Notes: a model not told the origin generated them from the sequence alone. DNA of 64,000 bases from Parapedobacter lycopersici_A (GCF_040395035.1 NZ_JBEBRB010000003.1:32906-96905); one strand, 5' to 3'; positions 5,909-15,220 are shown, numbered from the stretch's first letter. A program made the numbers and translations.

Positions 5909-8239
5909 ATGGCGAAAAACTTACTGATCGTTGAGTCTCCGGCAAAAGCAAAAACAATAGAAGGATATCTGGGAAAGGATTTTTTGGTGAAATCCAGCTA
6001 TGGACATATCCGTGACCTGGTAAAGACAGACGATGCCATAGACACCGAAAATAACTTTACACAAAAATATGAGGTGCCCGCCGATAAAAAAGCCATAGTT
6101 AGTGAGTTGAAAAAATTAGCCAAAAACGCAGAAACAGTCTGGCTCGCATCCGACGAGGACCGGGAGGGAGAAGCCATTTCCTGGCACCTTTACGAAACGC
6201 TTGGATTGCAGGATAGCAATACGCGACGCATTGTATTCCATGAAATTACCAAACCCGCTATCCTCCGTGCCATCGAAACCCCGCGGAGCATCGATTTTAA
6301 CCTTGTGAATGCGCAGCAGGCAAGGAGAGTGCTCGACCGCCTGGTTGGTTTTGAGCTCTCGCCCGTGCTGTGGAAAAAGGTGAAGCCAGCGTTATCCGCC
6401 GGCCGCGTGCAATCCGTGGCGGTTCGTCTGATTGTGGACCGTGAACGGGAAATCAACCGGTTTCAGGCAGAAGCGGCATTCCGGATCGTAGCGATATTCC
6501 ATACCGGGAATGCCAAAGAACTTTTTAAAGCGGAACTTCCCCAGCGATTTTCAGCTGCTGCAGCAGCTGAGCTGTTTTTAAGGGATTGCTCCAGGGCCGG
6601 ATTTTCCGTAGTGGATCTCGAAACTAAACCTTCAAAACGTAACCCTGCCGCTCCGTTTACTACCTCGACGCTGCAACAGGAAGCGAGCCGTAAACTTGGG
6701 TTTTCCGTGGCCCGTACGATGGCCGTCGCGCAGCGTCTTTATGAATCGGGCCGCATTACTTATATGCGTACAGATTCAGTGAACTTGAGTGATACAGCAC
6801 TGGAAGGAGCTGAGCAGGAAATACGCGCGGCTTATGGTAACCAATACCATAAGCGCCGGCAGTATAAAACAAAATCTTCCGGAGCCCAGGAGGCCCACGA
6901 GGCCATCCGGCCAACATATTTCAATCAGCATACGATTGATGGTGACCCCGCCGACAGGCGGTTGTATGAGCTAATCTGGAAACGGGCGATTGCCTCTCAG
7001 ATGAGCGAAGCTATGTTTGAAAGGACAACGGCGAAGATCAGTATTTCAACGCGGGATGAGTTGCTTGTGGCTAATGGCGAAGTAATGAAATTCGATGGTT
7101 TCTTAAAGGTATATTTTGAATCAACTGACGAGGAACACGAACCTAATCTGGATGATGATACGGGTAATGCATTATTACCTCCGTTGCAAAAGGGACAGGA
7201 ATTGACCTTGAAAACCCTCACCGCCACGGAACGGTTCTCCCGTCCGCCAGCCCGGTATACCGAAGCCAGTCTGGTGAAAAAACTCGAGGAACTGGGTATT
7301 GGACGTCCCTCTACTTATGCGCCGACCATATCAACCATTCAAAACCGAGGTTATGTTGTAAAAGAGGACCGGGAAGGCAAACCCCGGGATTATCGCGTTC
7401 TCGAACTTCAGTCTGGCGAAATTACCATGTTGAAAAGAACGGAAACGACCGGTGCGGAGAAAGCCAAATTATTCCCCACAGATATTGGTGCGGTTGTCAA
7501 TGACTTTCTGGTGGAACATTTTAAAGGTATTGTAGATTTTCATTTCACTGCCAAGGTGGAAAAGGAATTCGATGAGATTGCCCAGGGCCTCAAAGCGTGG
7601 ACAGATATGCTCCACGATTTTTACGGCCCTTTTCATAATGAAGTAGAAACAACAATTAAAACGGCTGATCGGGCGAACAGTGAGCGTGAACTGGGTACAG
7701 ATCCCGAAACGGGCAAGAAAGTCAGAGTGCGTATCGGCCGGTTTGGCCCCATGGTACAGATCGGAACGGCCGATGATGAGGAAAAGCCACGGTTTGCCAG
7801 TCTACGCCCCGGACAAATGGTCGAGACCATTACCTTTGAGGAGGCAATGGAATTATTTAAGCTGCCTAAAATAGTGGGTCAGTTTGAGGATAAAGACATG
7901 GCGGTTGCCATTGGCCGCTTCGGGCCGTATATCCGCCATAACAGTGCGTTTTATTCCCTGCCTAAAACGGTTGATCCACATGATGTGACAGAGGAGCTCG
8001 CCATTCAGATTATCCGTGAAAAACGCCAGAAAGATAAGGAGAAGGTAATTCGTATTTTTGACGAAAACCCAGAAGCACGCATTGAAAACGGACGCTGGGG
8101 CCCGTTTATTCGGTTTGGTAAGCAAAATATCAAAATACCCAAAGGGACGGACGTAACGGCAATTACTTATACCGACGTGCTGAAATGGGCCGAAACAGGA
8201 GAACAGAAGCCGAAAAAGAAGGCGAAGGGAAGAAAGTAA
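5909..8239 (+). CDS. topA: DNA topoisomerase I (type IA)
   Basis: A 776-residue enzyme that relaxes negative supercoils. The Toprim domain opens the protein (VESPAKAKTI, then SDEDREGEAIS with the metal-binding DxD-like acidic residues). The catalytic tyrosine lies in RITYMRTDSVNLS. The C-terminal third contains repeated topoisomerase C-terminal modules (IGRFGPMVQIG, IGRFGPYIRHN, GRWGPFIRFG) rather than zinc fingers, and ends in a lysine-rich tail (KPKKKAKGRK). Length and layout match Bacteroidota TopA. The next two genes follow in the same direction at short distance and may share the transcript. Confidence 0.96.
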   Translation: MAKNLLIVESPAKAKTIEGYLGKDFLVKSSYGHIRDLVKTDDAIDTENNFTQKYEVPADKKAIVSELKKLAKNAETVWLASDEDREGEAISWHLYETLGLQDSNTRRIVFHEITKPAILRAIETPRSIDFNLVNAQQARRVLDRLVGFELSPVLWKKVKPALSAGRVQSVAVRLIVDREREINRFQAEAAFRIVAIFHTGNAKELFKAELPQRFSAAAAAELFLRDCSRAGFSVVDLETKPSKRNPAAPFTTSTLQQEASRKLGFSVARTMAVAQRLYESGRITYMRTDSVNLSDTALEGAEQEIRAAYGNQYHKRRQYKTKSSGAQEAHEAIRPTYFNQHTIDGDPADRRLYELIWKRAIASQMSEAMFERTTAKISISTRDELLVANGEVMKFDGFLKVYFESTDEEHEPNLDDDTGNALLPPLQKGQELTLKTLTATERFSRPPARYTEASLVKKLEELGIGRPSTYAPTISTIQNRGYVVKEDREGKPRDYRVLELQSGEITMLKRTETTGAEKAKLFPTDIGAVVNDFLVEHFKGIVDFHFTAKVEKEFDEIAQGLKAWTDMLHDFYGPFHNEVETTIKTADRANSERELGTDPETGKKVRVRIGRFGPMVQIGTADDEEKPRFASLRPGQMVETITFEEAMELFKLPKIVGQFEDKDMAVAIGRFGPYIRHNSAFYSLPKTVDPHDVTEELAIQIIREKRQKDKEKVIRIFDENPEARIENGRWGPFIRFGKQNIKIPKGTDVTAITYTDVLKWAETGEQKPKKKAKGRK

Positions 8240-8293
8240 TCACTCGTTTATGCCAGCCGTTAACTGCTGATCAGCTGCCAATGACAGAAAGAA

Positions 8294-8707
8294 ATGAAAA
8301 AGGACCTGCCGGAAAATATTGTTGAGGACGTTTCCATTGCTATTGTATTGGAGCGTGAATCACCCGGTGAGAAAGTATGGCACGTGTATCTCATTAATGA
8401 AAAAATGACACCGATCAAGAATGTCATGGTGAGTTCCAAAGGTTATGGCGTGAAAGATGGCAAAGATGTGAAAACATCTATACTGCGGCATTTTATCGGT
8501 GATATAGATTCGGGAGATTACGCCCGGATCGAAGCCATTGATGAACAGGTTTTCGGATTAACCAATGAGTATTGGCTGAGCTACTACGTTAATGGGACAA
8601 TTTACGATAAAAAGTATATTTTTCTGCCCGAAAGCATTATAGATGAGAACCTTACCAAGATACCTGTGCTTAACAAGCCGGGCGTGCTGATCGGGGGTAA
8701 CAACTGA
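8294..8707 (+). CDS. Conserved unknown protein between topA and cmk
   Basis: A 137-residue soluble acidic protein without signal peptide, membrane segment or a motif I recognise. It has an N-terminal region rich in beta-type sequence (VSIAIVLERES, VWHVYLINEK) and a tail ending in PGVLIGGNN. The gene sits 54 bases after topA and 5 bases before cmk, so it is co-transcribed with cmk. Similar proteins are common in Bacteroidota and have sometimes been mislabelled as a phenylalanyl-tRNA synthetase subunit; the sequence here lacks synthetase motifs. Function unknown. Confidence 0.8.
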   Translation: MKKDLPENIVEDVSIAIVLERESPGEKVWHVYLINEKMTPIKNVMVSSKGYGVKDGKDVKTSILRHFIGDIDSGDYARIEAIDEQVFGLTNEYWLSYYVNGTIYDKKYIFLPESIIDENLTKIPVLNKPGVLIGGNN

Positions 8708-8712
8708 CGCTA

Positions 8713-9378
8713 ATGGGAAGAAAAAACAACATCATTGCCATTGACGGTTATTCCTCATGCGGTAAAAGTACACTGGCCAAGGCACTTGCCAAACGACTGC
8801 ATTACCTGTATATCGATAGCGGCGCTATGTACCGCGCCGTTACCGTGTATTTCCTCCGGAACGCGGTGTCTTTGGACGATGAACAGGCAGTACGTCAGGC
8901 GCTGGCTAATATCCGGATCGATTTTCATGCTACACCTGAAAAAACCAGTATCTTCCTCAACGGAGAGGATATCAGCGACGAAATCAGGCAAATGCATATC
9001 TCCGATAATGTCAGTGAAGTAAGCGCTATAAAAGCAGTCCGACAATCCATGGTGGCATTGCAGCAGGAACTGGGCCGGAGTAGGAATATTGTCATGGATG
9101 GCCGGGACATCGGCACTACCGTCTTTCCGGATGCGAACGTCAAGATTTTCATGACTGCCGATCCCAATGTTCGTGCCCAGCGTCGGTACCTGGAACTGAA
9201 AAATAAGGGGGAGCAGATCACCCTTGAGGAGGTATTTGAAAACCTGGCGCACCGAGACTATATTGATACTACCCGCGAGGAAAGTCCGCTCGTGCGGACA
9301 CATGATGCCGTCATATTGGATAATACGGAACTGAATGAAGAACAACAACTTCAGTTCGTGCTTGATAGGCTACCTTAA
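8713..9378 (+). CDS. cmk: (d)CMP kinase
   Basis: A 221-residue cytidylate kinase that phosphorylates CMP and dCMP with ATP. The P-loop is GYSSCGKST near the start, followed by the NMP-binding segment YIDSGAMYRAVT and the DGRDIGTTVFP motif typical of this enzyme. The lid region lies around RAQRRYLEL. Length is normal. It is translated from an ATG 5 bases after the preceding unknown gene. Its stop overlaps by four bases the stop of the convergent aminotransferase gene, so the two transcripts must read through each other or end within coding sequence. Confidence 0.94.
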   Translation: MGRKNNIIAIDGYSSCGKSTLAKALAKRLHYLYIDSGAMYRAVTVYFLRNAVSLDDEQAVRQALANIRIDFHATPEKTSIFLNGEDISDEIRQMHISDNVSEVSAIKAVRQSMVALQQELGRSRNIVMDGRDIGTTVFPDANVKIFMTADPNVRAQRRYLELKNKGEQITLEEVFENLAHRDYIDTTREESPLVRTHDAVILDNTELNEEQQLQFVLDRLP

Positions 9379-10571
9379 ACCCGACCCGGATAGGCGGCCA
9401 ACCCTTTTTCAATACAAATCAACGCATTTTTTAAATCGTTGATGTTTAACACATAAGCCAGTCTTATCTCTTTTTTTCCTTCCTGTTCGTGACTGTAAAA
9501 CCCGGTGGCAGGTGCCATCATTACGGTTTGATTTTCATAAGCGAAATCCTCAAGCATCCACTGGCAGAACCGGTCCGAATCATCAATTGGAAACTGGGCC
9601 AGCACATAGAACGCGCCGCCGGGAAGGGGACAGTGCACTCCCGTTATCCGGTTCAGTCCATCGACCAGTACATCCCGCCGGGCCGTATATTCGCGTTTTA
9701 CGGCATCGAAATAACTTTGCGGCGTATCTACTGCGGCCGTTGCCGCCAGTTGCGCAACGGCAGGTGGACTCAGACGTGCCTGTGCAAATTTTAAAGCGGT
9801 TTCCCACACAGCCCGGTTTTTTGTGATGATGCACCCTAAACGGGCACCGCAGGCACTGTATCGTTTGGATACCGTGTCGAGTATAACGATATGTTGATCA
9901 AATCCATCGAGGTGCAACGGGGAAATGAAGGAGCGGTCGCCGTAACAGAATTCCCGGTAAGCTTCATCGACCAAAAGAAAGAGGTCGTGCTTAATACAGA
10001 GGTCGCGAAGTGCCTCCAACTCTTCACGCGAGTAGAGGTACCCGGTGGGGTTATTGGGGTTACAGATGGCAATCGCTTTGGTTTTTTTCGTTATCAGTGA
10101 TTCAAAGGCAGAAATTTCCGGTAAGGCAAATCCGTTTTCAATGTGTGACAGAATGGGTTTAATGACAATGCCGGCAGTATGCGCAAATCCACTGTAATTG
10201 GCATAGAACGGTTCCGGTATGATGATTTCTTCATCTGTATTCAGACAGGCCTGCATGGCGATGGTAATCGCTTCTGAACCGCCATTGGTAACCAGGATAT
10301 CCTGCGGTTTAATGCCATATCCCAATTTGTTGTAGTATTCACTCAGTTTTGTCCGATAGGTAAGTGTACCTTCAGAAGGGGTGTAAGCCCATATTTTAAA
10401 ATCGATATTCCGAATAGCATCCAGCATGATTTCGGGTGTTTCGATATCCGGTTGTCCAATATTGAGGTGGTAGACTGTTTTTCCCTCCTCCTTGGCCCGG
10501 TCGGCATAGGGTGTAAGTTTACGTATGGGCGAGGCCGGCATTTCCCGACCTTTTTGAGATATTACAGGCAT
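9375..10571 (-). CDS. Class I/II PLP-dependent aminotransferase
   Basis: A 398-residue fold-type I aminotransferase. Visible are the substrate/cofactor loop (NGGSEAITIAMQ), the NPNNPTGYLYS motif, the aspartate contacting pyridinium nitrogen (LVDEAYREF), and the Schiff-base lysine in TVSKRYSACGARLG, with an arginine just after it. The family includes aspartate and broad-specificity aminotransferases; the exact substrate cannot be told from sequence. It is monocistronic, bounded upstream by a strong terminator and convergent with cmk. Confidence 0.85.
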   Translation of the reverse strand: MPVISQKGREMPASPIRKLTPYADRAKEEGKTVYHLNIGQPDIETPEIMLDAIRNIDFKIWAYTPSEGTLTYRTKLSEYYNKLGYGIKPQDILVTNGGSEAITIAMQACLNTDEEIIIPEPFYANYSGFAHTAGIVIKPILSHIENGFALPEISAFESLITKKTKAIAICNPNNPTGYLYSREELEALRDLCIKHDLFLLVDEAYREFCYGDRSFISPLHLDGFDQHIVILDTVSKRYSACGARLGCIITKNRAVWETALKFAQARLSPPAVAQLAATAAVDTPQSYFDAVKREYTARRDVLVDGLNRITGVHCPLPGGAFYVLAQFPIDDSDRFCQWMLEDFAYENQTVMMAPATGFYSHEQEGKKEIRLAYVLNINDLKNALICIEKGLAAYPGRV

Positions 10572-10626
10572 AATGTTTTATTATTGAAGTTATCCTTCAT
10601 GGTGCAATATTACACATTTTACGATA

Positions 10627-10656
10627 TAAAAAAAGCCGCTTTTTTGTGAAGCGGCT
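10627..10656 (-). terminator. Intrinsic terminator of the DUF1573 gene
   Basis: An 8-base-pair GC-rich stem (AGCCGCTT at 10634-10641 with AAGCGGCT at 10649-10656, loop of 7), followed on the minus strand by a run of seven T. It lies 28 bases after the DUF1573 stop and before the aminotransferase gene. Confidence 0.85.
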
Positions 10657-10684
10657 GGTTTGTTATGCTTATTATTTAAGACAA

Positions 10685-11065
10685 CTACCCGGTCACTTCT
10701 CCTTTGATATAAAGGGTCTTTACGGGAGTCTTGGTGTTGGAACGGACCGTAAAGTTCTTGGTAAAGGGCGCTTTCGCCGCCGCATTATAGGTTACGGAAA
10801 TTGTTCCTTTTTCACCAGGTTTTACCGGTGTCTTGGTAAATTCCGCAACGGAACATCCGCACGACGGTCTTACCTCACTGATAATAATCGGTTCGGTACC
10901 CACATTGGTAAAGGTAAATTCATAGGTAACCGGTTTACCTTGTGGTATTTTCCCGAAATCATGTGTCTCTGTTTCGAATTTGAACTCGGCCTTGCTATTC
11001 TGCTGCGCCATAGCGACGCCCATAAAGGCAATCAGCATAGTACATATGGTAACAATTTTTTTCAT
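10685..11065 (-). CDS. DUF1573 domain protein, exported
   Basis: A 126-residue protein with a signal peptide (MKKIVTICTMLIAFMGVAMA, cleavage before QQ) and one DUF1573 domain. The domain is Ig-like (ASPM/SPD-2/Hydin related) and shows the typical HDFGKIPQGK start, FTNVGTEPI and the SCGCSVAEF cysteine pair. Such single-domain proteins are abundant in Bacteroidota and are exported, but no biochemical role is established. Start at 11065 was preferred over one 14 codons upstream because of the signal peptide and because the promoter box at 11105-11112 would leave no leader otherwise. Confidence 0.87.
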   Translation of the reverse strand: MKKIVTICTMLIAFMGVAMAQQNSKAEFKFETETHDFGKIPQGKPVTYEFTFTNVGTEPIIISEVRPSCGCSVAEFTKTPVKPGEKGTISVTYNAAAKAPFTKNFTVRSNTKTPVKTLYIKGEVTG

Positions 11066-11104
11066 GATGTCTTTTTTATTTGGTATTTCACGATTGATGT
11101 TAGA

Positions 11105-11112
11105 CAAATTTA
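11105..11112 (-). promoter_or_regulatory. -7 element of the DUF1573 gene
   Basis: TAAATTTG on the minus strand matches TAnnTTTG exactly. The leader to the ATG at 11065 would be about 33 bases. Confidence 0.55.
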
Positions 11113-11191
11113 TGTGTTTCAGGTAAGAAACACAAAAAAAGTTCCAAAAACAGCAGATTCCAACAAATGTATTATAAAATAGATGGGCTGA

Positions 11192-11815
11192 TCATGGAAT
11201 GTTCAGGTACTTGTGGGTCTGGAGTGAAATTTCCCACTGCGGGTGCTGCATAACGTAATCGACAATAAGCGGCGTCATCTCCGCTGCTTTGGACCATTCC
11301 GGCTGTAGGTACAGGCGGCAGCCAGCGGGGACGAGCGCGGCATGTTTTTCAGCCCAGGCAAAATCACTTTTATTAAAAATAATGACTTTCAGTTCGCCGG
11401 CGGCGGCAATAACATCCGGTAGTGGGGCCTTGAATTTTTTTGGCGAAAGGCAGACCCAATCCCAGCTGCCAGTCAGCGGATAAGCGCCTGATGTTTCAAT
11501 AAATGTTTTGATGCCGGCAGCCTGCAGCCCCCCCGTGAGGTAATCAAGGTTGTACAATAAAGGTTCACCGCCGGTAACCACGACGGCTTTCGATGGATGC
11601 CGCCCTGCGTGTTCAATAATGGTGTCGGCGGCTGTAAGCGGATGTAAATCGGCATCCCAGCTTTCTTTTACATCACACCAATGGCATCCCACATCGCAAC
11701 CGCCCAAGCGGATGAAATAAGCCGCTTTGCCGGTATGATAGCCTTCACCCTGTATCGTGTAGAATTCCTCCATTAGCGGAAGTAGTGAGCCGTCTTCGGG
11801 GACCTGATGCGCCAT
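11192..11815 (-). CDS. queE: 7-carboxy-7-deazaguanine synthase (radical SAM)
   Basis: A 207-residue QueE enzyme, which contracts the ring of 6-carboxytetrahydropterin to 7-carboxy-7-deazaguanine in queuosine biosynthesis. The iron-sulfur cluster cysteines are in CDVGCHWCD, a CxxxCxxC radical SAM motif. TIQGEG near the N-terminus and VVTGGEPLL (SAM binding) are also present. Length is typical. No other queuosine genes are in the window, so the pathway is dispersed. The gene has its own promoter with an approximately 11-base leader and is divergent from thrS. Confidence 0.93.
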   Translation of the reverse strand: MAHQVPEDGSLLPLMEEFYTIQGEGYHTGKAAYFIRLGGCDVGCHWCDVKESWDADLHPLTAADTIIEHAGRHPSKAVVVTGGEPLLYNLDYLTGGLQAAGIKTFIETSGAYPLTGSWDWVCLSPKKFKAPLPDVIAAAGELKVIIFNKSDFAWAEKHAALVPAGCRLYLQPEWSKAAEMTPLIVDYVMQHPQWEISLQTHKYLNIP

Positions 11816-11832
11816 GTTTATTTTTTAGGATG

Positions 11833-11840
11833 CAAAGATA
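11833..11840 (-). promoter_or_regulatory. -7 element of queE
   Basis: TATCTTTG on the minus strand matches TAnnTTTG. Transcription would start near 11826, about 11 bases before the ATG at 11815. Confidence 0.55.
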
Positions 11841-11908
11841 CGGAAAATATTACGGTAAGCGTCGGTTAGCCTTTGCTGGGTACCTGACAATCTGTTGGCA
11901 AAGACTGG

Positions 11909-11940
11909 TTTTGTTTTCAGCTTCCCTTTCTTTACCTTTG
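11909..11940 (+). promoter_or_regulatory. thrS operon promoter
   Basis: TTTTG (11909-11913) and TACCTTTG (11933-11940) are 19 bases apart, an exact match to the Bacteroidota sigma-A type promoter. The leader to thrS would be about 70 bases. Confidence 0.75.
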
Positions 11941-12014
11941 TGCCCGAAAAATAATCACACCTTGTATTGTGGTTTATGTCATTCGTTTTATTAACATTAA
12001 AATCATAGTTGTAC

Positions 12015-13940
12015 ATGATTAACATTACCTTACCCGACGGTTCCGTGCGTCAGTATGCGCAGGGGACGAATGCGATGGAGATCGCACAATCCATTTCCGA
12101 AGGCTTGGCCCGCAATGTACTAGCCGCTGTTGTTAATGGCGAAGTATGGGATGCTTCCCGACCGATAGAACAGGATGCCGACGTCCGTCTGCTGACCTGG
12201 AACGACCGTGAAGGAAAATCTACATTCTGGCATTCCTCAGCCCACTTGATGGCGGAAGCGCTGGAAGCGCTATATCCCGGTATAAAATTTGGCATTGGTC
12301 CGGCAATCGAGACCGGATTCTACTATGATGTCGATTTTGGCGATCGCGAGTTCTCCTCGGATGATTTCAAAAAAATTGAGGATAAGATTATCGAACTTGC
12401 CCGTACGAAGTCAGCGTATAGCCGCACACCGGTGAGTAAAGCGGATGCGGAAGCATATTTTACGGAAAAAGGCGATGAATATAAGCTTGATTTGATTAAA
12501 GACCTGCCCGACGGCAGCATTACGTTTTATACGCAGGGCAACTTTACAGACCTCTGCCGCGGTCCCCATATTCCGAATACGGGTTTTATCAAGGCTGTAA
12601 AGCTGACCAATGTGGCAGGTGCGTACTGGCGCGGAGACGAAAGCCGTAAGCAGCTTACCCGTATTTACGGTGTGACATTTCCCAAGGCCGGCGAGTTGGC
12701 CGATTACCTGCACACGATTGAGGAGGCCAAGAAGCGCGACCACCGCAAGCTGGGCCGTGAGCTTGAACTGTTTACGTTTTCTGAGAAAGTGGGCATGGGA
12801 TTGCCGCTGTGGCTTCCTAAGGGAGCCCGTCTACGCCAAAAGCTGATTGATTTTCTGCAGCGTGCGCAGATCAAGGCGGGCTATGAGCCTGTGGTAACCC
12901 CCCATATCGGTCATAAAAATCTTTACGTCACTTCGGGGCATTACGACAAATACGGAGCAGACTCATTTCAGCCGATCCACACGCCGCAGGAAGGTGAGGA
13001 GTTTTTCCTGAAACCGATGAACTGTCCCCATCACTGCGAAATCTATAAGACAAAACCCCGATCATATAAAGATCTTCCGATCCGGTTTGCTGAATTCGGC
13101 ACAGTCTATCGGTATGAACAGAGTGGTGAATTACATGGTCTTACACGGGTACGCGGGTTTACCCAGGACGACGCACACCTATTCTGCCGTCCGGATCAAG
13201 TAAAGGACGAGTTTAAAAAAGTGATCGATCTGGTGCTTTACGTATTTGGTGCGTTGGGTTTCGAGGACTATACCGCACAGGTTTCATTACGTGACCCGGA
13301 TAACCGGGGCAAATATATCGGATCAGATGAAAACTGGGACCTGGCGGAACGCGCAATTATTGAGGCCGCTGCGGAAAAAGGACTGAAAACCATCGTGGAA
13401 CTGGGTGAAGCGGCATTCTATGGGCCGAAACTGGACTTTATGGTGAAAGATGCATTGGGCCGCAAATGGCAGCTGGGTACGATCCAGGTAGATTATAACC
13501 TGCCCGAACGTTTTGAGCTGGAATATACAGGCAGTGACAACACCAAGCATCGGCCCGTGATGATCCATCGAGCACCGTTTGGATCTTTGGAGCGTTTTGT
13601 GGCGGTACTGATTGAGCATTGCGCAGGGGAGTTTCCGCTGTGGCTCGCACCCGAACAATTTATCGTGTTACCCATCTCTGAAAAATATGAAGAATATGCG
13701 AAAAAACTTTTAGAATCGCTTAATAATTCCGATATTCGCGGCTTGGTTGACCTACGTGACGAGAAAATCGGGCGTAAGATCCGGGACGCGGAAATAAAGA
13801 AGATTCCGTATATGCTGATCATCGGTGAAAAAGAAGTGGAGAATGGCACAGTTTCTGTGCGGAAACACGGCTCCGGTGATTTGGGTGTAATGACGGCGGA
13901 TGCGTTTGCTGAACATTTAATAAAAGAGATAACCGTTTAA
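12015..13940 (+). CDS. thrS: Threonyl-tRNA synthetase
   Basis: A 641-residue class II synthetase that charges tRNA-Thr. The order is N-terminal TGS domain (INITLPDGSVRQY), editing domain (HSSAHLMAEAL with HxxxH, and CRGPHIPNTG), the catalytic core with the zinc cysteine in MNCPHHCEIY and the motif 2 region (RVRGFTQDDAH), and the C-terminal anticodon-binding domain. ATG at 12015 is chosen over a TTG two codons upstream. It heads the conserved thrS-infC-rpmI-rplT operon and has a strong promoter with a 70-base leader, long enough for translational autoregulation, though I see no clear tRNA-like structure in it. Confidence 0.96.
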   Translation: MINITLPDGSVRQYAQGTNAMEIAQSISEGLARNVLAAVVNGEVWDASRPIEQDADVRLLTWNDREGKSTFWHSSAHLMAEALEALYPGIKFGIGPAIETGFYYDVDFGDREFSSDDFKKIEDKIIELARTKSAYSRTPVSKADAEAYFTEKGDEYKLDLIKDLPDGSITFYTQGNFTDLCRGPHIPNTGFIKAVKLTNVAGAYWRGDESRKQLTRIYGVTFPKAGELADYLHTIEEAKKRDHRKLGRELELFTFSEKVGMGLPLWLPKGARLRQKLIDFLQRAQIKAGYEPVVTPHIGHKNLYVTSGHYDKYGADSFQPIHTPQEGEEFFLKPMNCPHHCEIYKTKPRSYKDLPIRFAEFGTVYRYEQSGELHGLTRVRGFTQDDAHLFCRPDQVKDEFKKVIDLVLYVFGALGFEDYTAQVSLRDPDNRGKYIGSDENWDLAERAIIEAAAEKGLKTIVELGEAAFYGPKLDFMVKDALGRKWQLGTIQVDYNLPERFELEYTGSDNTKHRPVMIHRAPFGSLERFVAVLIEHCAGEFPLWLAPEQFIVLPISEKYEEYAKKLLESLNNSDIRGLVDLRDEKIGRKIRDAEIKKIPYMLIIGEKEVENGTVSVRKHGSGDLGVMTADAFAEHLIKEITV

Positions 13941-13951
13941 TTTTTTAACAT

Positions 13952-14524
13952 TTGGCGTTAAATAAACCAGGATTTAAAGGCCGCGGACGGCCCCCATTTA
14001 AGAAAAAAGAGCCGGATCACCGGATAAACGAATATATTAGGGTACCAGAGGTACGCCTGGTCGGAGATAATGTGGAGCAAGGAGTTTATCCTACACGCAA
14101 AGCATTGGAACTGGCTGATGAATTGGAATTGGACCTGGTGGAAATTTCCCCCAATGCTCATCCCCCGGTGTGTAAAATCATCGATTATAGCAAATTCATC
14201 TACGAGCAGAAGAAGAAGCAGAAGGAGATCAAAGCCAACGCCAAGCAAACGGTTATTAAGGAAATCCGCTTCGGCCCCAATACCAGTGACCACGACTTTG
14301 AGTTCAAGCTGAAACATGCCGTTAAGTTCCTGGAAGCTGGCGAGAAAGTGCGTGCCTATGTTCACTTCAAAGGACGGGCTATTGTTTATAAGGAGCAGGG
14401 TGAAATTCTACTGCTTCGCTTCGCACAGGCGCTTGAAGACTACGGAAAGGTGGAGTTACTTCCCAAACTGGAAGGTAAGCGAATGTTCCTCACGGTTGCA
14501 CCGAAGACACCCGGAAAGAAATAA
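13952..14524 (+). CDS. infC: Translation initiation factor IF-3
   Basis: A 190-residue IF-3 with both domains: the N-terminal domain (EYIRVPEVRLVG...ALELADELELDLVEISPNA) and the basic C-terminal domain (KEIRFGPNTSDHDFEFKLKHAVKFL). IF-3 keeps the ribosomal subunits apart and checks start codons. The frame has no ATG before the conserved region, an in-frame TAA sits at 13946-13948, and the TTG at 13952 gives the usual Bacteroidota start (MALNKPGFKGRGRPPF), so infC begins with a non-ATG codon. It lies 11 bases after thrS. Confidence 0.95.
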   Translation: MALNKPGFKGRGRPPFKKKEPDHRINEYIRVPEVRLVGDNVEQGVYPTRKALELADELELDLVEISPNAHPPVCKIIDYSKFIYEQKKKQKEIKANAKQTVIKEIRFGPNTSDHDFEFKLKHAVKFLEAGEKVRAYVHFKGRAIVYKEQGEILLLRFAQALEDYGKVELLPKLEGKRMFLTVAPKTPGKK

Positions 14525-14560
14525 AAGAAACTGACAGATCGATATAAAAATTAAGTAATC

Positions 14561-14761
14561 ATGCCAAAAGTGAGAACCAATTCCAGTGCCAAAAAGCGTT
14601 TTAAGCTTACTGGAACAGGTAAGATTGCACGTAAACATGCGTTCAAAAGTCACATCCTGACCAAGAAAAGCACCAAACGTAAACGCAATCTAACGCAGAC
14701 CGGTTTAGTGTCTGAAGCAGATACAGGCAACGTAAAACGTATGCTTGCCATCGGTAAATAG
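14561..14761 (+). CDS. rpmI: Large ribosomal subunit protein bL35
   Basis: A 66-residue, strongly basic protein, full length for L35, with the family start MPKVRTNSSAKKRFKLTGTG and the central KHAFKSHILTKKSTKRKRN. It is the third gene of the thrS-infC-rpmI-rplT operon, 36 bases after infC. Confidence 0.96.
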   Translation: MPKVRTNSSAKKRFKLTGTGKIARKHAFKSHILTKKSTKRKRNLTQTGLVSEADTGNVKRMLAIGK

Positions 14762-14846
14762 TTGTAATTAACAAAAATCATTAACCGGGTACCGGGTTGT
14801 AAGACCGTTGTAAGACACGGCACCTGTTACCAAAAAATTAGAAATT

Positions 14847-15191
14847 ATGCCACGTTCGGTTAACGCAGTAGCGTCTCGCAGAAGGCGCAAAAAAATCCTC
14901 AAATTAGCGAAAGGCTATTATGGGGCACGTAGCAAGGTGTACACCGTTGCTAAAAATACCGTAGAAAAAGGATTGCTGTACGCTTATCGCGACCGCAAAA
15001 CCAAAAAGAGGGAATTCAGGGCTTTATGGATACAGCGTATCAATGCCGGTGCCCGTGAGCATGGGATATCTTACTCCCAGCTGATTGGTAAGCTGAATGC
15101 CAAAAATATCGGATTAAACCGCAAGGTACTGGCTGATTTGGCCATGAACAATCCGGAGGCGTTCAAAGCCGTGATTGATGCAGTGAAATAA
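14847..15191 (+). CDS. rplT: Large ribosomal subunit protein bL20
   Basis: A 114-residue basic protein of normal length with the typical MPRSVNAVASRRRRKK start and RALWIQRINAGAREHGISYS motif of L20. L20 binds 23S rRNA early in assembly and in some bacteria represses its own operon through a leader structure. The 85-base gap before it (14762-14846) contains short repeats (GGGTACCGGGT, GTAAGACCGTTGTAAGACACGG) but no convincing L20 leader. It is the last gene of the operon, followed by a strong terminator. Confidence 0.96.
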   Translation: MPRSVNAVASRRRRKKILKLAKGYYGARSKVYTVAKNTVEKGLLYAYRDRKTKKREFRALWIQRINAGAREHGISYSQLIGKLNAKNIGLNRKVLADLAMNNPEAFKAVIDAVK

Positions 15192-15220
15192 GTTTTGAAA
15201 ACCCATATCGACTTGTCAGC

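Noticed and set aside
8755..9348. 197-residue open frame on the minus strand
   Set aside because: It lies inside cmk, which has all kinase motifs on the plus strand.
14762..14846. Possible L20 leader between rpmI and rplT
   Set aside because: Only short repeats (GTAAGAC twice) are visible; no pseudoknot-like structure could be built by eye.
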